From Gammaproteobacteria bacterium RBG_16_57_12 (GTDB lineage Bacteria > Pseudomonadota > Gammaproteobacteria > RBG-16-57-12), in assembly GCA_001801365.1 (NCBI GenBank), contig MGXL01000104.1:1-13627 (forward strand): a stretch of 13,627 bases of DNA, read 5' to 3'. Both the position numbers and the translations under genes were made by a program. Below, piece by piece: positions 1 to 6,903 of this stretch. Each line of letters starts with the position of its first letter. The stretch's first letter is position 1. The notes under the pieces are model-generated. The model was not told the origin of the DNA and searched no databases. It saw only the letters and a list, made by a program, of their open reading frames with translations.

Positions 1-1
1 T

Positions 2-994
2 GCGGGTAGCAAGGATCCGTGGACAGAAAATACGCCACGCGGGATCCCTGCAAAGGATGAAGCTACAAAACCGCAGGGCGAGAGTTGGGAGCGGGATGTC
101 ATCAGCCGGCTGGCCTTCGCCGCGCTCAAGGAACAACGCCGCACCCGCCGCTGGGGAATTTTTTTCAAGGTGCTGACCTTTGCCTATATTGGCCTGATCC
201 TGTTTTATTTTTCCGGCCAGTGGGCCGGGGAACCCATCACAAAGGGCAGGCATACCGCCTTGATAGAAATCCAGGGAATGATCGCGGACAACATGGAGGC
301 CAGCGCCGACAATATTATCAGCGGACTGCGGGCGGCCTATAAAGACAAAAATACCGCCGGCATCATCCTGCGCATCAACAGCCCGGGCGGCAGCCCGGTG
401 CAGGCCGGCTATGTCTATGATGAAGTCAACCGGCTGCGCGACGAACATCCGGATGTCCCCATCTATGCCGTCATTACCGATATCTGCGCCTCGGGCGGTT
501 ACTACATCGCCGCCAGTGCCGATGAAATCTATGCCGATAAGGCCAGTCTGGTGGGATCCATCGGAGTGTTGATGGATGGCTTCGGCTTTGTCGATGGCAT
601 GCACAAGCTCGGCATCGAGCGCCGCCTGATCACCGCGGGGGACCATAAGGGATTTCTCGACCCCTTCGCACCATTGCAGGAAGCCGATGTCAAACATGTC
701 AAGGGCATGCTCGGCGAGATTCATAACCAGTTCATCGCCATGGTGAAACAGGGGCGTGGCGAACGGCTGAAGGACAGCCCGGATCTGTTCAGCGGCTTGA
801 TCTGGACCGGCGAGAAAGGGGTTGAGCTGGGACTGGTCGATGGCCTGGGCAGCGCCAGTTATGTGGCGCGGGAACTGATCAATCAAGAGCGTATTGTCGA
901 TTACACCATACGGCCCAATTACCTGGATCGCTTTGCCGAACGCATCGGCATGGCCATGGTGAATGTCCTAGCCACCCGCATTCAATTGAAATGA
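2..994 (+). CDS. sppA: Membrane-anchored signal peptide peptidase, S49 family (5' truncated by window)
   Basis: A serine protease of the SppA/S49 family, which degrades cleaved signal peptides in the cytoplasmic membrane. The reading frame is open back to base 2 (330 residues visible), so the true start lies outside; the internal GTG at 170 falls inside the membrane segment and is not the start. A charged N-terminal stretch (SWERDV..., then an Arg-rich run) precedes one hydrophobic helix at about bases 158-226. The S49 catalytic pair is visible: Ser in the ASGGYY motif (codon 491-493) and Lys in GDHKGF (codon 647-649). They are 52 residues apart, matching Ser147/Lys199 of Bacillus SppA as I recall it. 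The single S49 domain makes it the short form rather than the duplicated E. coli form. It converges with cheV across a 25-bp gap in which I see no terminator. Family assignment is secure; the gene symbol follows the family. Confidence 0.93.
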   Translation, partial: AGSKDPWTENTPRGIPAKDEATKPQGESWERDVISRLAFAALKEQRRTRRWGIFFKVLTFAYIGLILFYFSGQWAGEPITKGRHTALIEIQGMIADNMEASADNIISGLRAAYKDKNTAGIILRINSPGGSPVQAGYVYDEVNRLRDEHPDVPIYAVITDICASGGYYIAASADEIYADKASLVGSIGVLMDGFGFVDGMHKLGIERRLITAGDHKGFLDPFAPLQEADVKHVKGMLGEIHNQFIAMVKQGRGERLKDSPDLFSGLIWTGEKGVELGLVDGLGSASYVARELINQERIVDYTIRPNYLDRFAERIGMAMVNVLATRIQLK

Positions 995-1019
995 ATCTGG
1001 GCAAGCGGCCGGTGTAATA

Positions 1020-1994
1020 TCAGACGGCAATCTTTTTCCCGGCTGTTTTGCCGGATGTGAGGGCGGTGAGCAAGGCCTTGCTCAATTCGCGTGGATTGAA
1101 CTTGGCCACATAGGCATCCACGCCGACGGACCTTCCGATCGTGATGTTGGCCTCGGCGGATAGCGATGAATGCATCACCACCGGGATATCCTTGAGACGC
1201 GGATCGTTCTTTATTTTTTTGGTGAGTACATAGCCGTCCATGCCCGGCATTTCGATATCCGTCAGTACGGCATTCACCAGGTCGCGGGTCGGCATATGTG
1301 CTGCCTCGGCCCGGGCGGCTATTTCTTCCAGACGCTCCCAGGCTTCGTTGCCGTTTTTGGCGCTGATATGCTTGATGCCCAGCTTGTCGAGCGTCTTTTC
1401 GATCTGCTTGCGGGCCACGCTGGAGTCATCGGCAAAGAGGATGGTTGCGGACAGGCCTGATTCACTGACACCATCCAGATGTATTTCTTCGTTGCCCTGA
1501 TTCATCGTTTCCGCCATCACCTTTTCCACATCCAGCAGCATGGCGATACGCCCATCGGCCAGCTCGGTAACCGCGGTCACCAGGCCGCCATGCTTATTGG
1601 ACATCATGGTGGGTGGTACCTTGATGTCGGCCCATTCCATGCGCATGATCTGTTCCACAGAGTGGACCAGAAAGCCTTGACTGGTGCGGTTATATTCGGT
1701 CACGATCATGACACTGGGCGGAGCCTTTACCTCGAATTCACAGAAATGCCCCAGATCCACCACGGGGATCATGGTGCCGCGCAGGCTCACCATTCCCACG
1801 ACCCCCGGCGGCATATCCGGCGCGATGGTGATTTCCGGTACGTGCATCACCTCGCGCACCTTGAATACATTGATGCCAAAGGCCTCCTCACGACCGGCAC
1901 TGCTGTCCTTGCCCAGGCTGAACAGCAGTATCTCCAGGCGATTGGCGCCCGCCAGCTTGGTACGTTCATCGATTGATTTGATAAGTTCGCTCAT
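1020..1994 (-). CDS. cheV: Chemotaxis coupling protein CheV (CheW domain + receiver domain)
   Basis: A 324-residue cytoplasmic chemotaxis adaptor. The CheW-like domain (about residues 15-165) links chemoreceptors to the kinase CheA; the C-terminal receiver domain (about 183-312) is phosphorylated and tunes that coupling. Receiver residues are all present: acidic pair Asp189-Asp190, phosphoacceptor Asp246 in the LTDIEMPGMDG motif, Ser276/Ser277 at the switch position, and conserved Lys298. The CheW part carries the typical hydrophobic core (FKVREVM, VSLRG, PVVDL). The ATG at 1992-1994 has only a weak GA-rich ribosome site. It is transcribed away from yceF, 110 bp from the yceF stop, and a sigma-28-like promoter sits in that gap. 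No other chemotaxis or flagellar gene is in the window, so this is a stand-alone locus that probably responds to the flagellar regulon. Confidence 0.95.
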   Translation of the reverse strand: MSELIKSIDERTKLAGANRLEILLFSLGKDSSAGREEAFGINVFKVREVMHVPEITIAPDMPPGVVGMVSLRGTMIPVVDLGHFCEFEVKAPPSVMIVTEYNRTSQGFLVHSVEQIMRMEWADIKVPPTMMSNKHGGLVTAVTELADGRIAMLLDVEKVMAETMNQGNEEIHLDGVSESGLSATILFADDSSVARKQIEKTLDKLGIKHISAKNGNEAWERLEEIAARAEAAHMPTRDLVNAVLTDIEMPGMDGYVLTKKIKNDPRLKDIPVVMHSSLSAEANITIGRSVGVDAYVAKFNPRELSKALLTALTSGKTAGKKIAV

Positions 1995-2050
1995 AATGGC
2001 CGCCGTCCCCGTCTTCAGGTTGGATTGACACCCCTAGCTTTACTGGGTAT

Positions 2051-2079
2051 CTATCGACATCAGAATCACAGTTCTTTAG
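2051..2079 (-). promoter_or_regulatory. Candidate sigma-28 (FliA) promoter for cheV
   Basis: Read on the minus strand, CTAAAG (2074-2079) is followed after 15 bases by GTCGATAG (2051-2058). The flagellar sigma-28 consensus is TAAA-N15-GCCGATAA. Here the upstream element matches fully and the downstream element matches 6 of 8, but the gap from TAAA is 16 rather than 15. Transcription would start near 2044, about 50 bases before the cheV ATG. No comparable sigma-70 pair is seen in this gap. Confidence 0.5.
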
Positions 2080-2104
2080 CCAAGGATGATTATTTTGGGG
2101 AGCT

Positions 2105-2683
2105 TCAAATGACCTTGACACCTTCCAGCTCCAGCATCCGGACCAGGGTGATGAGCGGGAGCCCGATCAGGGAGGTCGGGTCATCACCTTCCAGACGGTC
2201 GAAAAGGGCGATGCCCAATCCTTCCGACTTGAAACTGCCGGCGCAGTTATAGGGTTTTTCCAGGGTCAGGTAATGAGTGATTTGCTCAGCATTGAGCCTT
2301 CTAAAGACGACACTGAAGGGTACTACGGTAATATGATGTTGATTAGTAAGGGTATTAAGTAAGCACAGCCCGGTAAGAAAATCGACCTTTTTACCCGAGG
2401 CCGCCTTCAACTCCTGAACCGCCGCTTCATGGTTGCCCGGCTTCCCCAGTATTCGCCCCTCCAGAACGGCCACCTGGTCTGAACCGATGACCAAACTGCC
2501 GGGATGGCGGGCGGCCACCGCGCGGGCCTTCGCGGCCGCCAGACGCTCCGCCAGGTGGGTGGGGGTCTCATCGGCCAGGGGGTGTTCGTCGATCTCGGGG
2601 GCATCGGTGCAAAACGGTAGCCCCAGACGCGCGAGCAATTCCCGGCGGTAGGGCGAGGTGGAGGCCAGTACCAGGGGAAGCAT
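2105..2683 (-). CDS. yceF: Maf-family nucleotide pyrophosphatase, YceF type (7-methyl-GTP pyrophosphatase)
   Basis: A 192-residue Maf-like protein. The family hydrolyses modified or non-canonical nucleoside triphosphates to the monophosphate; the YceF branch in E. coli prefers m7GTP. Visible family motifs are the N-terminal LASTSPYRRELL phosphate-binding segment, the acidic IDE, the catalytic IGSDQV with Asp69, GKP, and a C-terminal CAGSFKSEGLG...LFDRLEGDDP...GLPL block, which is diagnostic of YceF rather than of the dTTP/UTP-hydrolysing Maf/YhdE. The length fits the E. coli protein (about 194 residues). The ATG lies only 6 bases beyond the pycB stop with no obvious Shine-Dalgarno of its own, so translation is probably coupled to pycB. 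In E. coli the orthologue is directly divergent from yceD; here pycA-pycB sit between them. Confidence 0.92.
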   Translation of the reverse strand: MLPLVLASTSPYRRELLARLGLPFCTDAPEIDEHPLADETPTHLAERLAAAKARAVAARHPGSLVIGSDQVAVLEGRILGKPGNHEAAVQELKAASGKKVDFLTGLCLLNTLTNQHHITVVPFSVVFRRLNAEQITHYLTLEKPYNCAGSFKSEGLGIALFDRLEGDDPTSLIGLPLITLVRMLELEGVKVI

Positions 2684-2689
2684 GGCGGC

Positions 2690-4516
2690 TTACTGAATTT
2701 CGATCAAGGCTTCATCGGGATTGACGCTGTCGCCCTTCCTGACGTGCACCGCTGCGATGGTACCTGCAATGGGGGCCTGGATCTCGGTTTCCATTTTCAT
2801 GGCCTCGGCGACGATGAGCGGATCCCCCGCCTTGACCTGGTCCCCCGTTTTGACCAGCACGTCCACGATAGTGCCCGGCATCGAGGTGGTCACATGGCCT
2901 GGCGCAGTGGCGCGGGGACGCTTGCTGCCCCTGGCAGAAGTGAGTAATACCGAACCATTCTGTTGCGGTGTGACCAGCACTTCTTCCAGGGTCTCGATCA
3001 TGATCTCTTCAGGAACACCGTCCACGGCTATATAAAAGGGACGCTTGGACAGGGTGCGATGGCCGGTGCCGGTGATCTTGATGTGATAGGTTTCGCCATG
3101 CAGCGTGACATTCATTTCGCTGGGTCCGGCGCAATAGCTGTCACCACCGGTGGTGACGGGTTCAAGCGGTTCCGGTGTCAGGGTGCCGGCGGCCCGCTGT
3201 GTGAGGAAGTCACGCCCGATTTCCGGGAACATGGCATAACTCAGTACGTCTTCTTCGTTTTGCGCCAATTCCCCGATCTCGATCCGCAGGGTTTCCAGTT
3301 CGGCCGGAATCAGATCGGCCGGACGGCAATCGATGACATCTTCATTGCCGATGGCCTGCTGACGTACTATGGAATTGACCTCGCCCGGGGGCCTGCCATA
3401 GCGGCCCTGTAAATACAGCTTCACTTCATTGGTGATATTCTTGTAGCGCCCTTCGGTCAACACATTCAATACCGCCTGGGTGCCGACGATCTGCGAGGTG
3501 GGCGTCACCAGGGGCGGATAGCCCAGTTCTTCACGCACCCTGGGGATTTCCGCCAGCACTTCGTTCATGCGATTGAGCGCACCCTGTTCCCGGAGCTGGT
3601 TGGACAGATTGGAAATCATTCCGCCGGGAACCTGGTTGACCTGTACCCGCGTATCCAGGCCGGTGAATTCACTTTCGAACTGATGATATTTCTTGCGCAC
3701 CTCGCGAAAATAAAAACCGATCTCCTGTAACAATTCGAGATTCAGCCCGGTATCGAACTCGGTGGCGCGCAGTGCTGCAACCATGCTTTCCGTGGGTGGA
3801 TGGCTGGTGCCGCCGGAGAACGATGAAATGGCGGTATCGATGTGATGACAGCCGTTTTCGATGGCCTTGAGCTGGCACATGCTGGCCAGTCCGGACGTGG
3901 CATGACTGTGGATATGCACCGGCACCTTGAGTACCCTGACCATGGCGCTGACCAACTGTTCTGTTGCCCGTGGGGTCAGCAGTCCCGCCATATCCTTGAT
4001 GGCGATGCTGTCGCAACCCATTCCTTCCAGCTCCCGGGCATGGACGACAAACTGTTCGATACTGTGGACCGGGCTGATGGTATAGGCAATGGCGCCCTGG
4101 GCATGTTTACCGCAGGCCTTGACCGCCTCGATCGAGACCCGCAGATTGCGCAGATCGTTCATGGCATCGAATATGCGGAACACGTCGATCCCGTTGGCGG
4201 CCGCGCGCTGCACAAAGGCCTGCACCACATCGTCGCCATAGTGACGGTAACCCAGCAGATTCTGTCCGCGCAGCAGCATTTGCAGGCGTGTGTTCGGCAG
4301 GGCCTTGCGTAACATGCGCAGCCGCTCCCACGGATCCTCCTTGAGAAAACGGATACAGGCATCGAAGGTCGCGCCGCCCCAGACCTCCAGTGACCAGTAG
4401 CCCACCTGATCCAGTTTTTTACAGATGGGCAGCATGTCCTCAGTACGCATGCGGGTGGCAATCAGGGACTGGTGCGCATCTCTCAGGATGGTATCAGTGA
4501 TATTGACATGCGTCAT
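2690..4516 (-). CDS. pycB: Pyruvate carboxylase subunit B: carboxyltransferase plus biotin carrier domain
   Basis: A 608-residue protein that transfers CO2 from carboxybiotin to pyruvate, giving oxaloacetate, in complex with PycA. The N-terminal carboxyltransferase barrel has metal-site residues Asp13 (ILRDAHQS), Lys174 (IKDMAG, the carbamylated lysine) and His203/His205 (HIHSHAT). Each is offset by exactly 4 from Vibrio OadA Asp17, Lys178, His207 and His209 as I recall them. A conserved central domain (about 300-455) and a variable linker lead to the C-terminal biotinyl domain with EAMKMETE, biotin on Lys574. The same architecture occurs in the oxaloacetate decarboxylase alpha subunit, but no membrane OadB or small OadG gene is adjacent and a biotin carboxylase is upstream, which favours pyruvate carboxylase. 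A good ribosome site (GGGAGA) precedes the ATG. Confidence 0.93.
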   Translation of the reverse strand: MTHVNITDTILRDAHQSLIATRMRTEDMLPICKKLDQVGYWSLEVWGGATFDACIRFLKEDPWERLRMLRKALPNTRLQMLLRGQNLLGYRHYGDDVVQAFVQRAAANGIDVFRIFDAMNDLRNLRVSIEAVKACGKHAQGAIAYTISPVHSIEQFVVHARELEGMGCDSIAIKDMAGLLTPRATEQLVSAMVRVLKVPVHIHSHATSGLASMCQLKAIENGCHHIDTAISSFSGGTSHPPTESMVAALRATEFDTGLNLELLQEIGFYFREVRKKYHQFESEFTGLDTRVQVNQVPGGMISNLSNQLREQGALNRMNEVLAEIPRVREELGYPPLVTPTSQIVGTQAVLNVLTEGRYKNITNEVKLYLQGRYGRPPGEVNSIVRQQAIGNEDVIDCRPADLIPAELETLRIEIGELAQNEEDVLSYAMFPEIGRDFLTQRAAGTLTPEPLEPVTTGGDSYCAGPSEMNVTLHGETYHIKITGTGHRTLSKRPFYIAVDGVPEEIMIETLEEVLVTPQQNGSVLLTSARGSKRPRATAPGHVTTSMPGTIVDVLVKTGDQVKAGDPLIVAEAMKMETEIQAPIAGTIAAVHVRKGDSVNPDEALIEIQ

Positions 4517-4566
4517 GCCAGGATCTCCCGGGTAATATTATTGATATTGTTTGCCAGCATTTATTT

Positions 4567-5985
4567 TTATATCCCCATATGCGCCGCAATAGCCGCCGCC
4601 AGAACCGCGGCTTCATGGTGTTTGGCGCGCCGGATTGAGTAATTGATCAGATCCGGATGAGTCTCGACAAAGCTGGTATTGAACCGCCCGCGGTTGAAAT
4701 CTTCCGATTTGAGAATCTCCAGGTGATAGGGAATCGTCGTCTTGATGCCATAAACCCGGATATCGTTGAGGGCCCGGCTGGCCCGCTTCAGCAGACTTTC
4801 CCAATCCGGTGCCCAGACGGTCAGCTTGGCGCACATGGAATCATAGTAGGGCGGGATTTCGTAACCGGTATAGATGGCGCTGTCGGTGCGTACCCCCGGA
4901 CCGCCCGGGGCGAAATAGCGGGTGATACGGCCAAAACTGGGCAGGAAATTGTTTTTCGGATCTTCGGCATTGATGCGAAATTCCATGGCGTAGCCGTTGC
5001 GGCGGATATCGTCTTGGCCATAGCGCAATGCGAGGCCGTCCGCGATGCGGATCTGCTCCTGCACAATATCCACGCCGGTAATCTGTTCGGTCACCGGGTG
5101 TTCCACCTGCAGCCGGGTGTTCATTTCCATGAAGTAGACATTATCCTGTTCATCCAGGAGAAATTCGACCGTCCCGGCATTGGTGTAGCCGACCGTTTTC
5201 GCCGCCTTCACCGCATAGTCGCCCAGCATCCGGCGCTGCGCATCGCTCAACTGTGGCGATGGGGCGATCTCGATCAGTTTCTGATGGCGGCGCTGGATCG
5301 AGCAGTCGCGCTCGAACAAGTGAATCACATTACCGAAATTATCCGCCAGGATCTGCACTTCGATATGGCGAGGATTGACGACGTACTTTTCCAGAAAGAC
5401 CTCGGTGCTGCCAAAGGCCTTTTCTGCCTCGGACAGCACCCGACTGTAATTGTTTTTCAGCTCATCCGCGCTGTTGCATCGCCGGATGCCGCGCCCGCCG
5501 CCGCCGGAAGTGGCCTTGAGCATGACCGGGTAACCGATGGTTTCGGCGACGGCAAGGGCCTCTTCGAGCGAATTCACATTGCCGTCACTGCCGGGTGTGA
5601 CCGGAATCCCCGCCTGGATCATGGCCCGCCGCGCCTCCGTCTTGTCCCCCATGCGCCGGATGACCTCGGCGGTCGGACCGATGAAGATGATCCCTCGCTG
5701 CTGGCAGGCCTCGGCCAGCAAGGGATTTTCCGAGAGGAACCCGTAACCGGGGTGTAAAGCATCGCAGCCCGTGGCGGCGGCCAGATTGACGACTCGGTGG
5801 GCGTTCAGATAACCGGCCACGGTATCCGGACCCAGGCTATACGCCTCGTCGGCCTTCTTCAGATGGAGGGAATGGCGGTCGGCATCGGCATAAATCGCCA
5901 CCGATTTGATATCCATTTCCGCGCAGGCGCGGGCGATGCGGACGGCAATTTCGCCACGGTTTGCGATCAGGATTTTTTTTATCAA
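4567..5985 (-). CDS. pycA: Pyruvate carboxylase subunit A (biotin carboxylase)
   Basis: A 472-residue ATP-grasp biotin carboxylase that makes carboxybiotin from ATP and bicarbonate on the PycB biotin domain. Visible elements: N-terminal KILIANRGEIAVRI, HPGYGFLSEN (78-87), ATP-binding Lys115 and Lys157, glycine-rich loop GGGGRG (161-166), catalytic Glu274/Glu287 and Arg291 in EMNTRLQVEHPVTE. It ends without a biotin domain, as expected for the two-subunit enzyme. It resembles AccC of acetyl-CoA carboxylase, but the C-terminus (FVETHPDLINYSI...) and adjacency to pycB indicate PycA. The start is TTG (5983-5985), chosen because it aligns exactly with homologous N-termini; no in-frame ATG or GTG lies nearby. 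Codons 2-4 contain a run of eight A residues. The gap to pycB is 50 bp. Confidence 0.92.
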   Translation of the reverse strand: MIKKILIANRGEIAVRIARACAEMDIKSVAIYADADRHSLHLKKADEAYSLGPDTVAGYLNAHRVVNLAAATGCDALHPGYGFLSENPLLAEACQQRGIIFIGPTAEVIRRMGDKTEARRAMIQAGIPVTPGSDGNVNSLEEALAVAETIGYPVMLKATSGGGGRGIRRCNSADELKNNYSRVLSEAEKAFGSTEVFLEKYVVNPRHIEVQILADNFGNVIHLFERDCSIQRRHQKLIEIAPSPQLSDAQRRMLGDYAVKAAKTVGYTNAGTVEFLLDEQDNVYFMEMNTRLQVEHPVTEQITGVDIVQEQIRIADGLALRYGQDDIRRNGYAMEFRINAEDPKNNFLPSFGRITRYFAPGGPGVRTDSAIYTGYEIPPYYDSMCAKLTVWAPDWESLLKRASRALNDIRVYGIKTTIPYHLEILKSEDFNRGRFNTSFVETHPDLINYSIRRAKHHEAAVLAAAIAAHMGI

Positions 5986-6023
5986 TGGGGTCGCCCCGGT
6001 CCGGTTGTTGCTGTCAAATTAGG

Positions 6024-6052
6024 TTTCTACGTCAAAAAGCCCGTACCGTCAA
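6024..6052 (-). promoter_or_regulatory. Candidate sigma-70 promoter for pycA-pycB-yceF
   Basis: On the minus strand TTGACG (6047-6052) is followed, after a 17-base spacer, by TAGAAA (6024-6029): 5/6 and 4/6 matches to the -35 and -10 consensus. The start of transcription would fall near 6017, giving a leader of about 30 bases before the TTG start of pycA. Confidence 0.45.
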
Positions 6053-6084
6053 CAGTGAATTGGAGTAATCTCTTCCCTAAACTG

Positions 6085-6096
6085 TTGTTCAAACAA
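6085..6096. promoter_or_regulatory. Small inverted repeat, possible operator in the divergent region
   Basis: TTGTT-CA-AACAA is a 12-base inverted repeat lying between the two divergent promoter candidates. Its 5-base arms could bind a dimeric regulator, but a short AT-rich palindrome can arise by chance. No regulator gene is adjacent. Confidence 0.2.
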
Positions 6097-6127
6097 ATCA
6101 TTATGGCTAAATCGTGGTGTATTTTCT

Positions 6128-6156
6128 TTGACATCAGACGGGTCCGGCGCTATCAT
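6128..6156 (+). promoter_or_regulatory. Strong sigma-70 promoter for yceD-rpmF
   Basis: A perfect -35 TTGACA (6128-6133), a 17-base spacer and -10 TATCAT (6151-6156, 5/6). Transcription would begin about 6162-6163, only about 4 bases before the yceD ATG at 6166, so the yceD message would be nearly leaderless. This is the best promoter match in the window and fits expression of a ribosomal protein operon. Confidence 0.75.
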
Positions 6157-6165
6157 TTTGCGCCT

Positions 6166-6675
6166 ATGTCGGAACAGCTGCCCAGATATATCGAGCCATT
6201 TCGGCTGGCTGAAAAGGGAAGATACCTGCAAGGCGTGTTGCCGCTGGCCGGCATGCAGCGCCTGGCGGTATCGCTGGAATCCGACCAGGGTGAAGCTGCA
6301 TTTGCGCTGCACTTTGGAATTGATGATCTCGGCACCCCCAATATCCGCGGTCATTTGCATGCAGATCTGCAAATGAGCTGTCAGCGCTGTCTGGGCCCCA
6401 TGACAGTTATCGTGGATACGGATATTCAGATCGGCCTGGTGAGAAGCCAGGAAGAGGTGGATGAATTAACGGGCGACTACGAGCCCTTTGTCCATGACAC
6501 GGATGATCCGGTTCTGCTGGCGGATATCATTGAAGACGAACTGATACTGGGCCTGCCGATTGTGGCCGTGCATGATGAAACCTCGCCATGCACCGCCCAG
6601 AAATTACTCCAGACGCAAGGGGAAAAACGTGAAAATCCCTTTGCCGTGCTGGCCGGTTTGAAAAAGCATAGTTGA
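6166..6675 (+). CDS. yceD: YceD/DUF177 family protein, ribosome-assembly linked
   Basis: A 169-residue cytoplasmic protein of the YceD (DUF177) family, encoded immediately before rpmF in most bacteria and, in published work on the family, linked to 23S rRNA accumulation; its molecular action is not visible from sequence. The family's CxxC pair is present (Cys72, Cys75 in MSCQRC), followed by an acidic central region and the conserved C-terminal NPFAVLAGLKK. The frame is open much further upstream, but I chose the ATG at 6166 because the N-terminus (MSEQLP.YI.P.RLAE.G) matches homologues, the length matches E. coli YceD (173), and a strong promoter lies directly upstream. An in-frame ATG at 6103 would precede that promoter. 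No Shine-Dalgarno is seen before 6166. Confidence 0.9.
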   Translation: MSEQLPRYIEPFRLAEKGRYLQGVLPLAGMQRLAVSLESDQGEAAFALHFGIDDLGTPNIRGHLHADLQMSCQRCLGPMTVIVDTDIQIGLVRSQEEVDELTGDYEPFVHDTDDPVLLADIIEDELILGLPIVAVHDETSPCTAQKLLQTQGEKRENPFAVLAGLKKHS

Positions 6676-6696
6676 GTATTTTTAGGAGAAACTGAA

Positions 6697-6873
6697 ATGG
6701 CTGTACAAAAAACCCGCAAGTCCCCCTCAAAGCGCGGCATGCGTCGCGCGCACGATGCCCTGACGGCTGCTGCGACAACTACCGATCCAACCTCGGGCGA
6801 AACGCATTTGCGTCACCATATGACCGCCGGCGGCTACTACAAAGGCCGCAAGGTGATCGAAACAGGCGAATAA
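6697..6873 (+). CDS. rpmF: 50S ribosomal protein L32
   Basis: A 58-residue basic protein of the large ribosomal subunit. The N-terminus [20 protein letters not shown] and the C-terminal GYYKGRKVI are characteristic of bacterial L32. It contains no cysteine, so it is the zinc-free form, as in E. coli (57 residues). A strong ribosome site (AGGAGA, 6684-6689) lies 7 bases before the ATG. It follows yceD by 21 bp, the standard yceD-rpmF pairing, and is probably co-transcribed from the promoter at 6128. Two hairpins follow its stop codon, the first overlapping that stop, and separate it from plsX. Confidence 0.97.
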   Translation: MAVQKTRKSPSKRGMRRAHDALTAAATTTDPTSGETHLRHHMTAGGYYKGRKVIETGE

Positions 6874-6897
6874 CGTCAAATTCAGATAGTGACGTTA
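6871..6897 (+). repeat. Perfect inverted repeat overlapping the rpmF stop
   Basis: TAACGTCA (6871-6878) and TGACGTTA (6890-6897) are perfect reverse complements with 11 bases between. The left arm begins with the rpmF stop codon. It could form an RNA hairpin or be a DNA operator; there is no T-run directly after it, so it is not itself a typical terminator. Confidence 0.6.
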
Positions 6898-6903
6898 TCA
6901 TTC

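Noticed and set aside
981..990. Perfect 10-base palindrome TTCAATTGAA at the sppA 3' end
   Set aside because: Inside coding sequence, short and AT-rich; no flanking feature gives it meaning.
1040..1056. Hairpin CCGGC-TGTTTT-GCCGG near the cheV 3' end as a terminator
   Set aside because: It is inside the cheV coding sequence, and neither strand has a T-run directly after the stem.
2270..2375. AT-richer stretch inside yceF suggesting foreign origin
   Set aside because: The frame and family motifs continue unbroken through it; a local composition dip alone is not evidence of transfer.
3899..3910. Ala in the PycB HSHAT motif where pyruvate carboxylases usually have HTHDT
   Set aside because: As I recall, OadA/PycB-type subunits commonly have HAT here (for example HCHATTG); the metal-binding His pair, Asp13 and Lys174 are intact, so this is a subfamily trait.
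2690..4516. Sodium-pumping oxaloacetate decarboxylase alpha subunit
   Set aside because: No OadB membrane subunit or OadG is adjacent, and a biotin carboxylase is encoded just upstream.
4657..5757. A 366-residue open frame antisense to pycA
   Set aside because: Its sequence is the complement of the conserved biotin carboxylase and shows no family features; typical GC-driven shadow frame.
5797..6165. Extended open frame upstream of yceD (a 292-residue reading)
   Set aside because: It overlaps pycA on the other strand and the divergent promoter region; homologues start at the MSEQLP position (6166).
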